A stretch of DNA of 64,000 nucleotides, taken from contig PNNB01000047.1 of assembly GCA_013823985.1 (NCBI GenBank), forward strand, positions 186,001-250,000, given 5' to 3'. The notes beneath the pieces are model-generated. The model was given only the letters and a program-made list of their open reading frames with translations, was not told the DNA's origin and did not search any database. Source of the stretch: Sphingopyxis sp. (GTDB lineage Bacteria; Pseudomonadota; Alphaproteobacteria; Sphingomonadales; Sphingomonadaceae). The position numbers were made by a program, and so were the translations under genes. How positions within the stretch are numbered: the first letter of the stretch is position 1; each line of letters begins with the position of its first letter. Below, piece by piece: positions 25,951 through 34,825 of this stretch.

Positions 25951-26059
25951 ATTATTCCCAGTCATTGCCTTAACTGGAACTGCCGGATAGCTGCCATGCG
26001 TTACGCGTTCACGTCGTACGCATGACAGTTTCGAGTCAGTTCCAGTTTTTCTGTGACAA

Positions 26060-28357
26060 TCAGAATTTCGCGCCAACCCGGATGCCGTAAAGGCGTGGTT
26101 CGGCCGGAATGAAGGTCGGAATGCCAAAAGCGCCACCGGTGTTTCCGGCATCCAGCAGATAGTCTTCGTTCAACAGGTTGCGGGCAAATGCGGCCACTTC
26201 GAACCGGTCACCGCCAAAGCGGAAGCCCGCATTGATGTTGACCAAAGTCACTGCTTCCTGGCTGATCAGATTATTATTCGGAATTTCGAAGAAAATCTTG
26301 CTGCGGTAGGTGACCGAAGGTGTTGCGAAGAAAGTCACACCGCCCATCGGCGCGTCGATGGTGAAGCCTGCTGCGGCCTGTACATCGGGCTGCAACCGGA
26401 ACTTGGCGCCGCGGAAATTGGCTGCGATCGTCGGCTTGTCGTCAATGCCACCGTCAATATAGCCGATATTCCCGAAAACGCTCAGCCAGCTTGCCGGTTT
26501 GATAGTCAGTTCGGCCTCGACGCCCTTGTTGGTCGCTGTCCCGGCGCTCTGTGTCTGGGTGGTGCCGTTCGGCAAGACGACGCTTACCTGGAAATTATCG
26601 TAGGTCAGATAATAGGCGCCGATGGAGCCGGAAAACATCCCGGACGAGCCCTTCACGCCGATTTCATAGTTCCAGACATTCTCCGCCAGAACGGGTGTGA
26701 AGTTAGGCACAGGACCCGTTGCTGTTGCGCGCGCGCCCAACTGGACAGTAGCCGAACGGCGGCCCTTCGACACGGTCGCATAGGCATTGAAATCGTCCGA
26801 GAAGCGATAGAGCAAATTCAGGCGCGGCAGGACGGCCGCGAAGCTGTCCTCGGTCCGGAAAGTTTGCCCGCCAGTATCGACTTGACCTGGAATAAGCGAC
26901 GCGCCGCCAGAAATGAGCGAACGCGGCACCCGGGCGTAAAAGCCTGAGCGGCGCTTTTCGATCAGGACACGCGCGCCGGCGGTGATTTCGAGCGCCGGGG
27001 TGGGTATCCATGTGCCATCTGCAAACATGGAATAGCTGTCGTTGCGGCCCTGATTTTCAAAAACCGAACTATATGGAACTTGAGTAAAGAGCCCGCCGGT
27101 CAGTATCGCTGTTGCCCCCGCAGCGGAAACGGTGCCGTTTGCCGCGATGCAAGGCAGGCCGGGGATCAACCGTGCCGCGCATTGCAGGAAGGTCCCTTCT
27201 TCGCTTGAAAAGGGCACATTCTGGATGCTGTTTTCATGAAAATAGTTGAAGCCAAATGACCCACGGAATTTGTCATCGGTATAGGCAAAACGGGTTTCGT
27301 GGTTGAACTGGTCGCCTTTGGCTAGCTCGGTAAATTCCAGATACCATGCGGCGGAACCATCGGCGTCGAAGACCTCAAGCGAGTCAAATTTGCGATAGCC
27401 GTTGACCATCGTCAGCGCCCAATTGTCGGCAAACTCCCAGTTCACCGTGTAGTTGACGTCATAGACGTCGCGGGTCAGGCCCAGCTTTTCCTGATAGAGA
27501 TCCTGCAATGACCGCGGTGAACCGCCGAGGAAGGCATCGCCAAAGGGATTGCCCGGACCGGACGTTGTCGGCAGAGCGCGCGAGACAAAGGCCGTGCCCG
27601 GATTGCGCTGGCGGTCATAGGTGAGAATGAGATCGGCGGTGAGTTCGTCGCTTGGTTTGAAGCGGAGCGAGCCGCGGATACCCAACTGGTTTTGACCATT
27701 GAGGTCGTCCTGACCAGGGGCGAGATTGTTGACATAGCCGTCACGCTTTTTGAACGCGAAGGCGACGCGTGCAGCGATCTCGTCCGACCCGATGTTGAGG
27801 TGGCCGCCAAGCTGACGCTGGTTGAAATTGCCGATACCGCCCGTGATTGATCCGGAAAATCCGGCTTCGGGACGTGCCGAGATGATGCTGATCGCCCCAA
27901 CCGCCGATGCGGTTCCGAACAGCGTTGCCTGCGGACCTTTGATAACCTCAATCCGTTCGATATCGTAGATGTCCTGATAGGACCCACGCGAGCGGGAAAC
28001 ATCGACGCCATTATAGTAAAGCGTCACACGAGCAGCCTGCTGCGCAGAGCCGGAGTCCGACGTAATGCCGCGGATGACCACGCCGGGGTTGTTCGCGCTC
28101 TGCTCTTGAATGTTCAAACCGGGGATATAGTTGGCGAGCTCGTCAAGATCGCTGACGCCCAATTCCTTCATGCGCGCGCCGCTCACAGCGCTCAGGGTTA
28201 CCGGAACATCGACCAAGCGTTCTTCGCGCTTTTGGGCGGTCACGATAATCTCGCCTTCATAGGCTTGTTCCTCATTTTCCGGAGTTTGCGCAAAGGCCGG
28301 GAAAGCGGTCGAGGCTAAAAGGAGGGAAATACAAACGGAAAGGGATTGATGACGCAT
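26060..28357 (-). CDS. TonB-dependent outer membrane receptor
   Basis: A 765-residue protein with a signal peptide (STAFPAFAQ, about residues 12-20), a TonB-box-like EIIVTAQKREE, a plug domain (VPVTLSAVSG, GVVIRGITSD, YDIERIEVIKGPQATLFG, GAISIISARPE) and a 22-strand barrel ending in GIRVGAKF with the terminal Phe required for outer-membrane assembly. These receptors import siderophores, vitamins, sugars or aromatic compounds using proton-motive force. The QKREE.L.DVPV opening is the common sphingomonad type, and no neighbouring gene identifies the ligand. I start at 28357, with GGAG nine bases upstream. Confidence 0.93.
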   Translation of the reverse strand: MRHQSLSVCISLLLASTAFPAFAQTPENEEQAYEGEIIVTAQKREERLVDVPVTLSAVSGARMKELGVSDLDELANYIPGLNIQEQSANNPGVVIRGITSDSGSAQQAARVTLYYNGVDVSRSRGSYQDIYDIERIEVIKGPQATLFGTASAVGAISIISARPEAGFSGSITGGIGNFNQRQLGGHLNIGSDEIAARVAFAFKKRDGYVNNLAPGQDDLNGQNQLGIRGSLRFKPSDELTADLILTYDRQRNPGTAFVSRALPTTSGPGNPFGDAFLGGSPRSLQDLYQEKLGLTRDVYDVNYTVNWEFADNWALTMVNGYRKFDSLEVFDADGSAAWYLEFTELAKGDQFNHETRFAYTDDKFRGSFGFNYFHENSIQNVPFSSEEGTFLQCAARLIPGLPCIAANGTVSAAGATAILTGGLFTQVPYSSVFENQGRNDSYSMFADGTWIPTPALEITAGARVLIEKRRSGFYARVPRSLISGGASLIPGQVDTGGQTFRTEDSFAAVLPRLNLLYRFSDDFNAYATVSKGRRSATVQLGARATATGPVPNFTPVLAENVWNYEIGVKGSSGMFSGSIGAYYLTYDNFQVSVVLPNGTTQTQSAGTATNKGVEAELTIKPASWLSVFGNIGYIDGGIDDKPTIAANFRGAKFRLQPDVQAAAGFTIDAPMGGVTFFATPSVTYRSKIFFEIPNNNLISQEAVTLVNINAGFRFGGDRFEVAAFARNLLNEDYLLDAGNTGGAFGIPTFIPAEPRLYGIRVGAKF

Positions 28358-28542
28358 GGTGGGAGACTCCAACGGTGTAAGACGCTGGCGCTATGGCGGG
28401 GGTGCGCGTCACTATTGCGTCGTCTGTGCGACAAATCGGATATGCGAATGCGAAGGATTAATGACAGACCGAGCGAGAACCCACCCAATGGACCTTCTGC
28501 CGCTGTTGGGTGTTACCCTTTTCCCATATCAGGAGAATTACC

Positions 28543-28806
28543 ATGGCAGATCTTTCCCAAGTTAAAGAACATGCAGAAATCATCGGCGCCGACGGCGTTC
28601 ATGTTGGTACCGTTGACCGTGTGGTCGGCGACCGTATTAAGCTGACCAAGGAAGATGGCGGCGAAGGCCATCATAAGGGTCATCACCACTATATCAGCGG
28701 TGGTTTGGTCGCGACCGTTGAAGATGGCACCGTACGCTTGTCCGCAAATGCCGACGTAGCCGTGACATTTGAAGAAGAGGAAGAAGGCGAAGAAGCCGCC
28801 AGCTAA
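28543..28806 (+). CDS. DUF2171 domain protein
   Basis: An 87-residue cytoplasmic protein matching the DUF2171 layout: VKEHAEIIGADGVHVGTVDRVVGDRIKLTKED, then a His-rich HHKGHHHYI segment and an acidic tail (FEEEEEGEE). This PRC-barrel-like small fold has no established function; members are frequent in sphingomonads. AGGAGA seven bases before the ATG at 28543 fixes the start, against a longer frame from 28510. It is transcribed away from the TonB receptor with a 185-base gap and converges on polA. Confidence 0.85.
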   Translation: MADLSQVKEHAEIIGADGVHVGTVDRVVGDRIKLTKEDGGEGHHKGHHHYISGGLVATVEDGTVRLSANADVAVTFEEEEEGEEAAS

Positions 28807-28839
28807 ACACGGGCGGGGCGCGGTATTGCTTAGGTATTC

Positions 28840-31656
28840 CTAATGCGCTGCGCCCCAGCTGGCCCCGGTCCCGATTTCGACGCCCAACGGGACGGTTAGC
28901 TTAACCAGAGGCTCCGCCGCGCCGGTCATGACAGCTTCGATTACCTTGCCCGCAGCCGCGATATCGCCTTCGGGCAGTTCGAACACAAGTTCGTCATGCA
29001 CTTGCAGAAGCATCTTTACATGCGACAGCCCCGCTGCCTCCAAAGCCGGCCCCATGCGAACCATCGCGCGCTTTATGATGTCGGCGCTGGTGCCCTGAAT
29101 AGGCGCGTTGATGGCAGCGCGCTCGCTTCCCTGTCTTTCCGCCTGATTGGCGGACTTGATCCGCGGGAACCAGGTCTTGCGGCCAAACAAGGTTGTCGAA
29201 TGACCGCATTCGCGCACAGTCGCCAATGTTTCCTGAATATAGTTTGAAATACCCGGAAAGCGTTTGAAATAGGCGTCGATCAGCGCCTGTGCTTCATCCG
29301 GCGTCGATTCCAGCCGCTTGGCAAGACCCCAGCGGGAAATGCCATAGAGGATCGAAAAGTTTATCGTCTTGGCCCTCCCGCGCGTATCGCGGTTGACTTC
29401 GCCGAACATTTCCATCGCCGTGCGGGCGTGAATATCCTCACCCTTTTCAAAGGCATCGCGCAGCGGTGCGACATCTGCAAAATGCGCGGCAAGGCGCAGT
29501 TCGATTTGGCTATAGTCTGCGGACAGGATGACATTGCCCGGTTCGGCAACAAAAGCATCGCGGATCTGCCTCCCCATTTCCGTGCGGATCGGAATATTCT
29601 GCAAATTGGGATCGGTCGACGACAAACGCCCGGTCTGCGCACCGACCAGTGAATAGCTGGTGTGCACGCGGCCGGTTTTCGGATTAATCTGCTCCTGCAA
29701 ACTGTCGGTGTAGGTCGACTTCAGCTTGGCCAATTGGCGCCAGTCCAGCACCTTGCGTGCGATTTCCACGCCCTGCCCCGCCAGATCCTCCAGCACGGTC
29801 ACATCGGTCGAATATTGCCCCGACTTGCCTTTCTTGCCGCCCTTATGCCCCATTTTTTCAAACAGGATATTGCCCAGTTGCTGTGGGCTGCCGATGGTGA
29901 AGGGCTGGCCTGCCAGTTCATGGATTTCCTTTTCGAGGCTCTCCATCTGCGCGGCAAATTCGCCCGACAGTCGCGCCAATACCGCGCGGTCGACCTTGAT
30001 GCCTGCGCATTCCATCTTGGACAGAACCGGCACCAAGGGCCGGTCCACCAGTTCATAGACCGTCGTGACCTTATCCGGGCTGAGCCGCAGTTTCAGATGG
30101 TGCCACAGGCGCAACGTGACGTCTGCATCCTCCGCCGCATATTTTGTCGCATCGGAAAGCGCCACGGCCGCGAAACCGATCTGACTTTTGCCGGTACCGG
30201 TGACGCTTTTATAGCTGATGCATTCATGCCCTAAATGCAGGCGCGCCAGCTCATCCATCCCATGACCATGATCGCCCGCATCCAGCGCAAAGCTCATCAC
30301 CATCGTGTCATCATAAGGCGCGATGGTCAGGCCATGCTGCGCCAAAACGCTGATGTCATATTTGAGATTCTGACCGATTTTGAGAATGCTCGGTTCAACC
30401 AGCAACGGCTTCAACCGCGCCAGCGCCTCGGCGAAAGGAATCTGTTCCGGATTTTCGGCGAGCAGGTCCGTTCCGCCATGGCCCAGCGGCACATAGCAGG
30501 CCTCACCCGGGGAAACAGCCAGACTGAAGCCCACCAACCGCGCGGTCACCGCTTCCAAGCTGTCCGTTTCGGTGTCGAAGGCCAACAGCCCGGTTTCCTT
30601 CGCCCGGGAAATCCAGTGATCAAGCCGGTCAACATTCGTCACACATTCATAGGCGTTGACGTCGATCGGCGGCATTGCGGGTGGCAGCGCGGCCGTACCG
30701 GCAACCGGCGCACTCGCTGCGCCATCACCTTTGCTGGTCGCCTTGGGATTACCGGCAATCGCCTTGTTCGCCGCCGCCGTATTCGCGACCTGACCGATCC
30801 GTTTGAGGAGCGAGTTAAACCCGTGGTGCTGCAAGAAGGCCGCCAGCGGTTCTTCTGGTATTGCACCCAGCTTCATATCGTCGAGCGGGATTGGCAGCGG
30901 ACAATCTTCTTTCAGGGTCACCAGCACCTTGGACAGGCGCGCCTTGTCCGCATGCTCGATCAGATTATCGCGCATCTTCGACGGCTTCATATCGGGTGCG
31001 GCGGCGAGCACGCTTTCCAGATCACCAAATTCCTGAATCAATTTGGTCGCAGTTTTCGGTCCTACTCCGGGGACACCAGGGACATTGTCGACGCTGTCGC
31101 CCATCAGAGCCAGAACGTCGCCGACCTTTTCCGGTCCGACGCCGAATTTTTCGATGACTTCTTCGGCACGGATACGCTCATTCTTCATTGTATCGAACAT
31201 GTCGACGCAGGGTTCGACCAACTGCATTAGATCCTTGTCCGACGACACAATGGTCACATGCCATCCCGCAGCGCACGCCGCCTTGGCATAGCTCGCGATC
31301 ATGTCGTCCGCCTCTACATTGTCTTCCTCGATCATCGGTAGGGAAAAGGCGCGCGTGGCGTCGCGGATCATGGGGAATTGCGGACGCAGGTCCTCTGGCG
31401 GCTCGGGCCGGTTGGCCTTGTAGAGATCATAGATTTCGTTGCGAAAGGACTGCGAACTCTTGTCCAGAACAACCGCCATATGGGTCGGACCATCGGCCTG
31501 ATGCAGGTCGTCCGCGAGCTTCCACAACATGGTCGTATAGCCATAGACAGCCCCCACAGGCTCCCCATGGATATTGGTCAACGGCGGCAGGCGGTGATAG
31601 GCGCGGAATATATAAGCGGAGCCATCAACGAGGTAGAGATGCTTCTGTTCGGACAT
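28840..31656 (-). CDS. polA: DNA polymerase I
   Basis: A 938-residue enzyme with all three domains: 5' nuclease (YLVDGSAYIFRAYH at the start, then GDSVDNVPGVPGVGPKTA), 3'-5' exonuclease with intact AFDTETDSL (Asp and Glu present, so probably proofreading) and polymerase with motif A ADYSQIELRL, motif B RGRAKTINFSILYG and motif C VHDELVFE. It fills gaps and removes RNA primers in replication and repair. An Ala-rich linker (about 295-325) joins the nuclease domains. It follows a small secreted-protein gene by 58 bases on the same strand. Confidence 0.97.
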   Translation of the reverse strand: MSEQKHLYLVDGSAYIFRAYHRLPPLTNIHGEPVGAVYGYTTMLWKLADDLHQADGPTHMAVVLDKSSQSFRNEIYDLYKANRPEPPEDLRPQFPMIRDATRAFSLPMIEEDNVEADDMIASYAKAACAAGWHVTIVSSDKDLMQLVEPCVDMFDTMKNERIRAEEVIEKFGVGPEKVGDVLALMGDSVDNVPGVPGVGPKTATKLIQEFGDLESVLAAAPDMKPSKMRDNLIEHADKARLSKVLVTLKEDCPLPIPLDDMKLGAIPEEPLAAFLQHHGFNSLLKRIGQVANTAAANKAIAGNPKATSKGDGAASAPVAGTAALPPAMPPIDVNAYECVTNVDRLDHWISRAKETGLLAFDTETDSLEAVTARLVGFSLAVSPGEACYVPLGHGGTDLLAENPEQIPFAEALARLKPLLVEPSILKIGQNLKYDISVLAQHGLTIAPYDDTMVMSFALDAGDHGHGMDELARLHLGHECISYKSVTGTGKSQIGFAAVALSDATKYAAEDADVTLRLWHHLKLRLSPDKVTTVYELVDRPLVPVLSKMECAGIKVDRAVLARLSGEFAAQMESLEKEIHELAGQPFTIGSPQQLGNILFEKMGHKGGKKGKSGQYSTDVTVLEDLAGQGVEIARKVLDWRQLAKLKSTYTDSLQEQINPKTGRVHTSYSLVGAQTGRLSSTDPNLQNIPIRTEMGRQIRDAFVAEPGNVILSADYSQIELRLAAHFADVAPLRDAFEKGEDIHARTAMEMFGEVNRDTRGRAKTINFSILYGISRWGLAKRLESTPDEAQALIDAYFKRFPGISNYIQETLATVRECGHSTTLFGRKTWFPRIKSANQAERQGSERAAINAPIQGTSADIIKRAMVRMGPALEAAGLSHVKMLLQVHDELVFELPEGDIAAAGKVIEAVMTGAAEPLVKLTVPLGVEIGTGASWGAAH

Positions 31657-31714
31657 GCCGTAAGCGATAGCAGCGGCAGTGCGCCGCGCCTATCGTGAAA
31701 TGCATGCCCGAATG

Positions 31715-32011
31715 TTATTCTGCAGACACAGCTTCCGCAGCCTTGCGCAATTTATACTCGGCATAGGCCTTGTTCAAAACCTTCATGCCGCGTCGGCAAT
31801 AATATTGGTCATATGCGGTATCGCTGCTGCAACGGGCGCGCAATTGCGCCAAAACAGTGTCAGCGCTCTGCCGGACGCTACCATAGGACCACGCCATATC
31901 GCTAGAGCTGAAATTATATTCCGGCTGCATCACAAAGCCGTTGTAGCTCTGCGCATAGACCGGTGAAGATAGCAGAAGGCCGGTAACCAAAATGCCCATT
32001 CTTAAACGCAT
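31715..32011 (-). CDS. Small secreted protein, unknown function
   Basis: A 98-residue protein with a clear signal peptide (MGILVTGLLLSSPVYAQ, cleavage near residue 20). The mature part is aromatic-rich (YNGFVMQPEYNFSSS) and then helical, with two cysteines (C61, C72) that could form a disulfide, ending in a Lys/Glu/Ala helix. I do not recognise a family. GAGGAG lies about eight bases before the ATG at 32011, which decides the start over an upstream Arg-rich extension. It precedes polA on the same strand. Confidence 0.65.
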   Translation of the reverse strand: MRLRMGILVTGLLLSSPVYAQSYNGFVMQPEYNFSSSDMAWSYGSVRQSADTVLAQLRARCSSDTAYDQYYCRRGMKVLNKAYAEYKLRKAAEAVSAE

Positions 32012-32061
32012 TTTTCTTCTCCTCATGTGCCCCGCTTTGCGATCGTCTTCAGATCGATGGG

Positions 32062-32772
32062 TTAAGCCAAAATGCTCCTGAAAGACGAGTCGGTTGGAAC
32101 ATGCGACAAGGAAACGTTCGACGCAATACCACTGTTCAACCGCACCAACCGGGGGCGTCCCTCGGCCATATATTGCCAGCGGAAAAAGCGGAAGGTCAGC
32201 ACCCGCCCAACAGTCACGGCGCCCATGCGCTTGTGCGACAAGATCGACGGCAGATTATAGTCGGCGATCCAGCTCATCGACCATTGCTTGTTATGCTCGC
32301 TCAGCCAATGCGCTGTCCCCGCCCACAGCGCGGCAAAGCCCCTGCCCATCCGATATTGGGGCTTGATCCAGAGCCCTGCATCCCATCCCGCATCGGCGGG
32401 GACATGGAAGCGGATCGGCATCGCGTCTTCTTCAAAGGGGCCCGCACCAACCCATGTCACGCCGACCAGTTCATCCTTGCGGTTAAACGCGGCGAGACAA
32501 GTCATCCCCTGCGCAAAGCGCAGGCGCTGAACCGCAGGACTGATGTCGATGCTATGCTTTTCCAGTTCCGCGGCCGACAAAGGCGCAACCCGAAATCCGC
32601 GCGGCATTTCGGGCATCCCCGACACCGGTACGGCGACTAGCAGAAGGCGGCTATACCCGATCATACCCGCTTTCGCCGCCAGCCGCGCTGCTGCGTAAGA
32701 CAGGATGCCGGCGGCACCTAGTAACTTCAAACTGCTAATAACCGGCACGTGCGGCTCCGTCGGTGGTGGCAC
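32062..32772 (-). CDS. Probable GNAT-family N-acetyltransferase-like protein
   Basis: A 236-residue protein. A hydrophobic N-terminal segment (about 12-32) precedes a region that fits the GNAT fold: LAAFNRKDELVGVTWVG as central strands, GLWIKPQYRMGRGFAALWAG where the acetyl-CoA loop (Q/RxxGxG/A) is expected, and DYNLPSILSHKRMGA, the usual N..S...H.r.GF ending. The substrate is unknown. The start is taken as GTG at 32772, the only one that leaves the N-terminal part intact; a shorter start at M36 is possible. It is divergent from the AraC gene and shares the repeat-containing gap. Confidence 0.6.
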   Translation of the reverse strand: MPPPTEPHVPVISSLKLLGAAGILSYAAARLAAKAGMIGYSRLLLVAVPVSGMPEMPRGFRVAPLSAAELEKHSIDISPAVQRLRFAQGMTCLAAFNRKDELVGVTWVGAGPFEEDAMPIRFHVPADAGWDAGLWIKPQYRMGRGFAALWAGTAHWLSEHNKQWSMSWIADYNLPSILSHKRMGAVTVGRVLTFRFFRWQYMAEGRPRLVRLNSGIASNVSLSHVPTDSSFRSILA

Positions 32773-32783
32773 TAATCATAACG

Positions 32784-32796
32784 CGATTTCGAAAAT
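32784..32796. promoter_or_regulatory. Operator-like site 1 (GATTTCGAAAAT)
   Basis: GATTTCGAAAAT at 32785-32796 contains the 8-bp palindrome TTTCGAAA. It lies exactly 40 bases upstream of site 2, that is about four helix turns, just in front of the divergent GNAT-like gene. A candidate site for the AraC-type regulator encoded next to it. Confidence 0.45.
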
Positions 32797-32824
32797 AAAA
32801 TCTGAACGCGCAAGGCATCTGTCC

Positions 32825-32844
32825 GATTTCGAAATCAGCTTGTC
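32825..32844. promoter_or_regulatory. Operator-like site 2 (20-bp repeat before the AraC gene)
   Basis: GATTTCGAAATCAGCTTGTC begins with the perfect 12-bp palindrome GATTTCGAAATC and matches site 3 (33919-33938) in 17 of 20 bases. It lies 34 bases before the regulator's start codon, where binding would affect its own transcription. Confidence 0.55.
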
Positions 32845-32858
32845 GCACAGCATGCTTT

Positions 32859-33920
32859 ATGACAGCCATGTCACAGATGGTCTATTTTAACGATATCGAC
32901 ATGATGGCGCGAGGGGGTGCCATATCTTTACTCGCGCTGTGGAGCTGGATCTTGCTCCGCGATCACGGTCCGTCCCTGGCCGCCCGACTGGCAGTCCTTA
33001 TGAATGCCGCGATCTGTTCTTACTTGCTCGTTACGGCAGGTTGGTATCAAGAGCCAAATCTGACAGGCTTGCTGCTCGCTTTTGGCGCTGGAGCAACGCC
33101 GGGCTTGTTTTGGTTATTCACCCGCGCTTGGTTCAGCGACGAAGACAGGGTGAAGCCCTTGCCTGTCGCTCTGGTCGCCTTGTCGGTCATCAATACCGGC
33201 GTCATGGAGCTGACATATCCCGAAGATGGTGCCATCAACCTGGCATCCGGTATCCTGTTTCGCGTGGCCATGCTGGCATTTGCCGCCGCTGCCTTTTGGG
33301 AAGTGTGGCGCAGCCGCGAAGGCGATCTGGTCGAACCAAGACGCAAAATGCGTCCCCGCATCATTGCGGTGGTCGGCGCCTATGTTGTTGTCATCGCCTT
33401 TATCGAAGTCGCCGCGCACAATGGCATGGCTGACCGCATGCTGATCCGCGTTGTCGGGAGCACGATCATCCTCGTCGTCCTCGCCTTTTGTGCCGCCATG
33501 TTCCAGATGCGCCAGGCCGACCTGTTCGGTGCCAGCCTGTCGACGCAGCGCATGAGCGCGCCAAAAAGCCAGCCTGATGATGGTCTGTCCACGAAATTGC
33601 TGGCGCATATGGAGCGCGAGATGGTCCACCGCGATGAAACCCTGTCGATTGCAAAGCTGGCCCAGCAATTGGGGGAGCAGGAATATCGCCTACGCCGGAC
33701 GATCAACCGGCAACTCGGCTATCGCAATTTTACAGCCTTTCTGAACGGATACCGCCTTGCCGAGGTGAAGGCCGCACTTGCCGATCCTTCGCAAAAGGAG
33801 GTTCCGATTATCACCATCGCTCTGGATGCAGGCTTTGGCTCTCTGGGACCGTTCAACCGTGCCTTTCGCGAAGCCGAAGGCATGACGCCCAGCGCTTATC
33901 GCGCATTGAATGCTGGTTGA
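32859..33920 (+). CDS. Membrane-bound AraC-family transcriptional regulator
   Basis: A 353-residue protein. About 230 residues of N-terminal membrane region, with some six or seven hydrophobic helices, are followed by a short linker (MSAPKSQPDDG) and a C-terminal AraC DNA-binding domain: first helix-turn-helix SIAKLAQQLGEQEYRLRRTI, then TIALDAGFGSLGPFNRAFREAEGMTPSAYR. The membrane part replaces the usual cupin sensor, so it may sense a membrane or lipid signal. It lies 92 bases before a sterol desaturase gene, and similar 20-bp sequences precede both. Several ATGs occur at 32859-32901; I take the first. No clear ribosome site. Confidence 0.87.
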   Translation: MTAMSQMVYFNDIDMMARGGAISLLALWSWILLRDHGPSLAARLAVLMNAAICSYLLVTAGWYQEPNLTGLLLAFGAGATPGLFWLFTRAWFSDEDRVKPLPVALVALSVINTGVMELTYPEDGAINLASGILFRVAMLAFAAAAFWEVWRSREGDLVEPRRKMRPRIIAVVGAYVVVIAFIEVAAHNGMADRMLIRVVGSTIILVVLAFCAAMFQMRQADLFGASLSTQRMSAPKSQPDDGLSTKLLAHMEREMVHRDETLSIAKLAQQLGEQEYRLRRTINRQLGYRNFTAFLNGYRLAEVKAALADPSQKEVPIITIALDAGFGSLGPFNRAFREAEGMTPSAYRALNAG

Positions 33921-33938
33921 TTTCAAAATCGGCTAGTC
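33919..33938. promoter_or_regulatory. Operator-like site 3 (20-bp repeat before the sterol desaturase gene)
   Basis: GATTTCAAAATCGGCTAGTC matches site 2 in 17 of 20 bases. It starts inside the AraC gene's stop codon and ends 74 bases before the desaturase ATG, a typical activator position if the promoter lies between. Confidence 0.55.
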
Positions 33939-34012
33939 AAATTCGGAAAGTGAAGGGCATAGTCCCCATCGAACAGGCAGATGGCGGACACCAACTGCTC
34001 AAGGATACTTGA

Positions 34013-34825
34013 ATGAACACCGGAATTCCTCCCCTCGATATATTGCTGACCAAAGGGCAATATGTTTTTGCCTTTGACTTTGGACGCTATCTGATTGCGG
34101 CCAGCGTCACATTTTCCATCGTCTGGCTTTTGCGCCGGACCGCCCTTCGCCAGCGTAAAATCCAGGTGCGCGAGGCGACGCCGGCCGATATGCGGCGCGA
34201 ATTTTTACAATCTATGCAATCGGCGATTGTCTACACCATCGGCGCAGCGTTCCTCATCTGGGGCAGCCAGAACGGGATATTCAAAAGATTTGATGGCAGC
34301 TTCGGGATCGGGACCGACCTTCTGATCCTCGCCGCCATCATCATCGCGCATGATGCCTATTTCTATTGGGCGCATCGCTTCATGCACCATCCCAAATTGT
34401 TCAAGCATTTTCACCACGCGCATCACCGGTCGATCACGCCGACCCCATGGGCCGCTTACAGCTTCGCCATTCCTGAAGCCGTAGTCATGTTCATGTTCGT
34501 GCCCATCTGGCAGTTTTTCGTGCCCACGCCGGGATGGGTCATGTTCACCTGGCTGAATTTCCAGATTATCCGCAACGCTATGGGGCATGCCGGATTTGAA
34601 TTTTTCCCCCGTTGGTGGCTATCGACCCCGCTGACAAGCTGGATCAACACAACGGTGCACCATGACCTTCATCATCATGGCGGCTTCAACACCAATTATG
34701 GCCTCTATTTTACATGGTGGGACAAATGGATGGGGACTGAACACCCCAAATATCATGCTAAATTCGCCGAAGTTGTAAATCGTGGCAAGGAAGATGCGCC
34801 CTTGCCCGAAGCGGTCCACGCCTAA
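34013..34825 (+). CDS. Sterol desaturase / fatty acid hydroxylase family protein
   Basis: A 270-residue membrane protein with several hydrophobic helices and the complete eight-His di-iron pattern: HDAYFYWAHRFMHH (about 113-126), HHAHHRS (about 133-139) and HHDLHHHGG (about 214-222). These enzymes hydroxylate or desaturate lipids such as sterols, carotenoids, ceramides or ether lipids at the membrane. Given the sphingolipids of this bacterial group, a lipid substrate is likely, but which one is unknown. AAGGATAC about nine bases before the ATG supports the start. The stop overlaps the convergent SH3 gene's stop by three bases. Probably controlled by the adjacent AraC-type regulator. Confidence 0.9.
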   Translation: MNTGIPPLDILLTKGQYVFAFDFGRYLIAASVTFSIVWLLRRTALRQRKIQVREATPADMRREFLQSMQSAIVYTIGAAFLIWGSQNGIFKRFDGSFGIGTDLLILAAIIIAHDAYFYWAHRFMHHPKLFKHFHHAHHRSITPTPWAAYSFAIPEAVVMFMFVPIWQFFVPTPGWVMFTWLNFQIIRNAMGHAGFEFFPRWWLSTPLTSWINTTVHHDLHHHGGFNTNYGLYFTWWDKWMGTEHPKYHAKFAEVVNRGKEDAPLPEAVHA

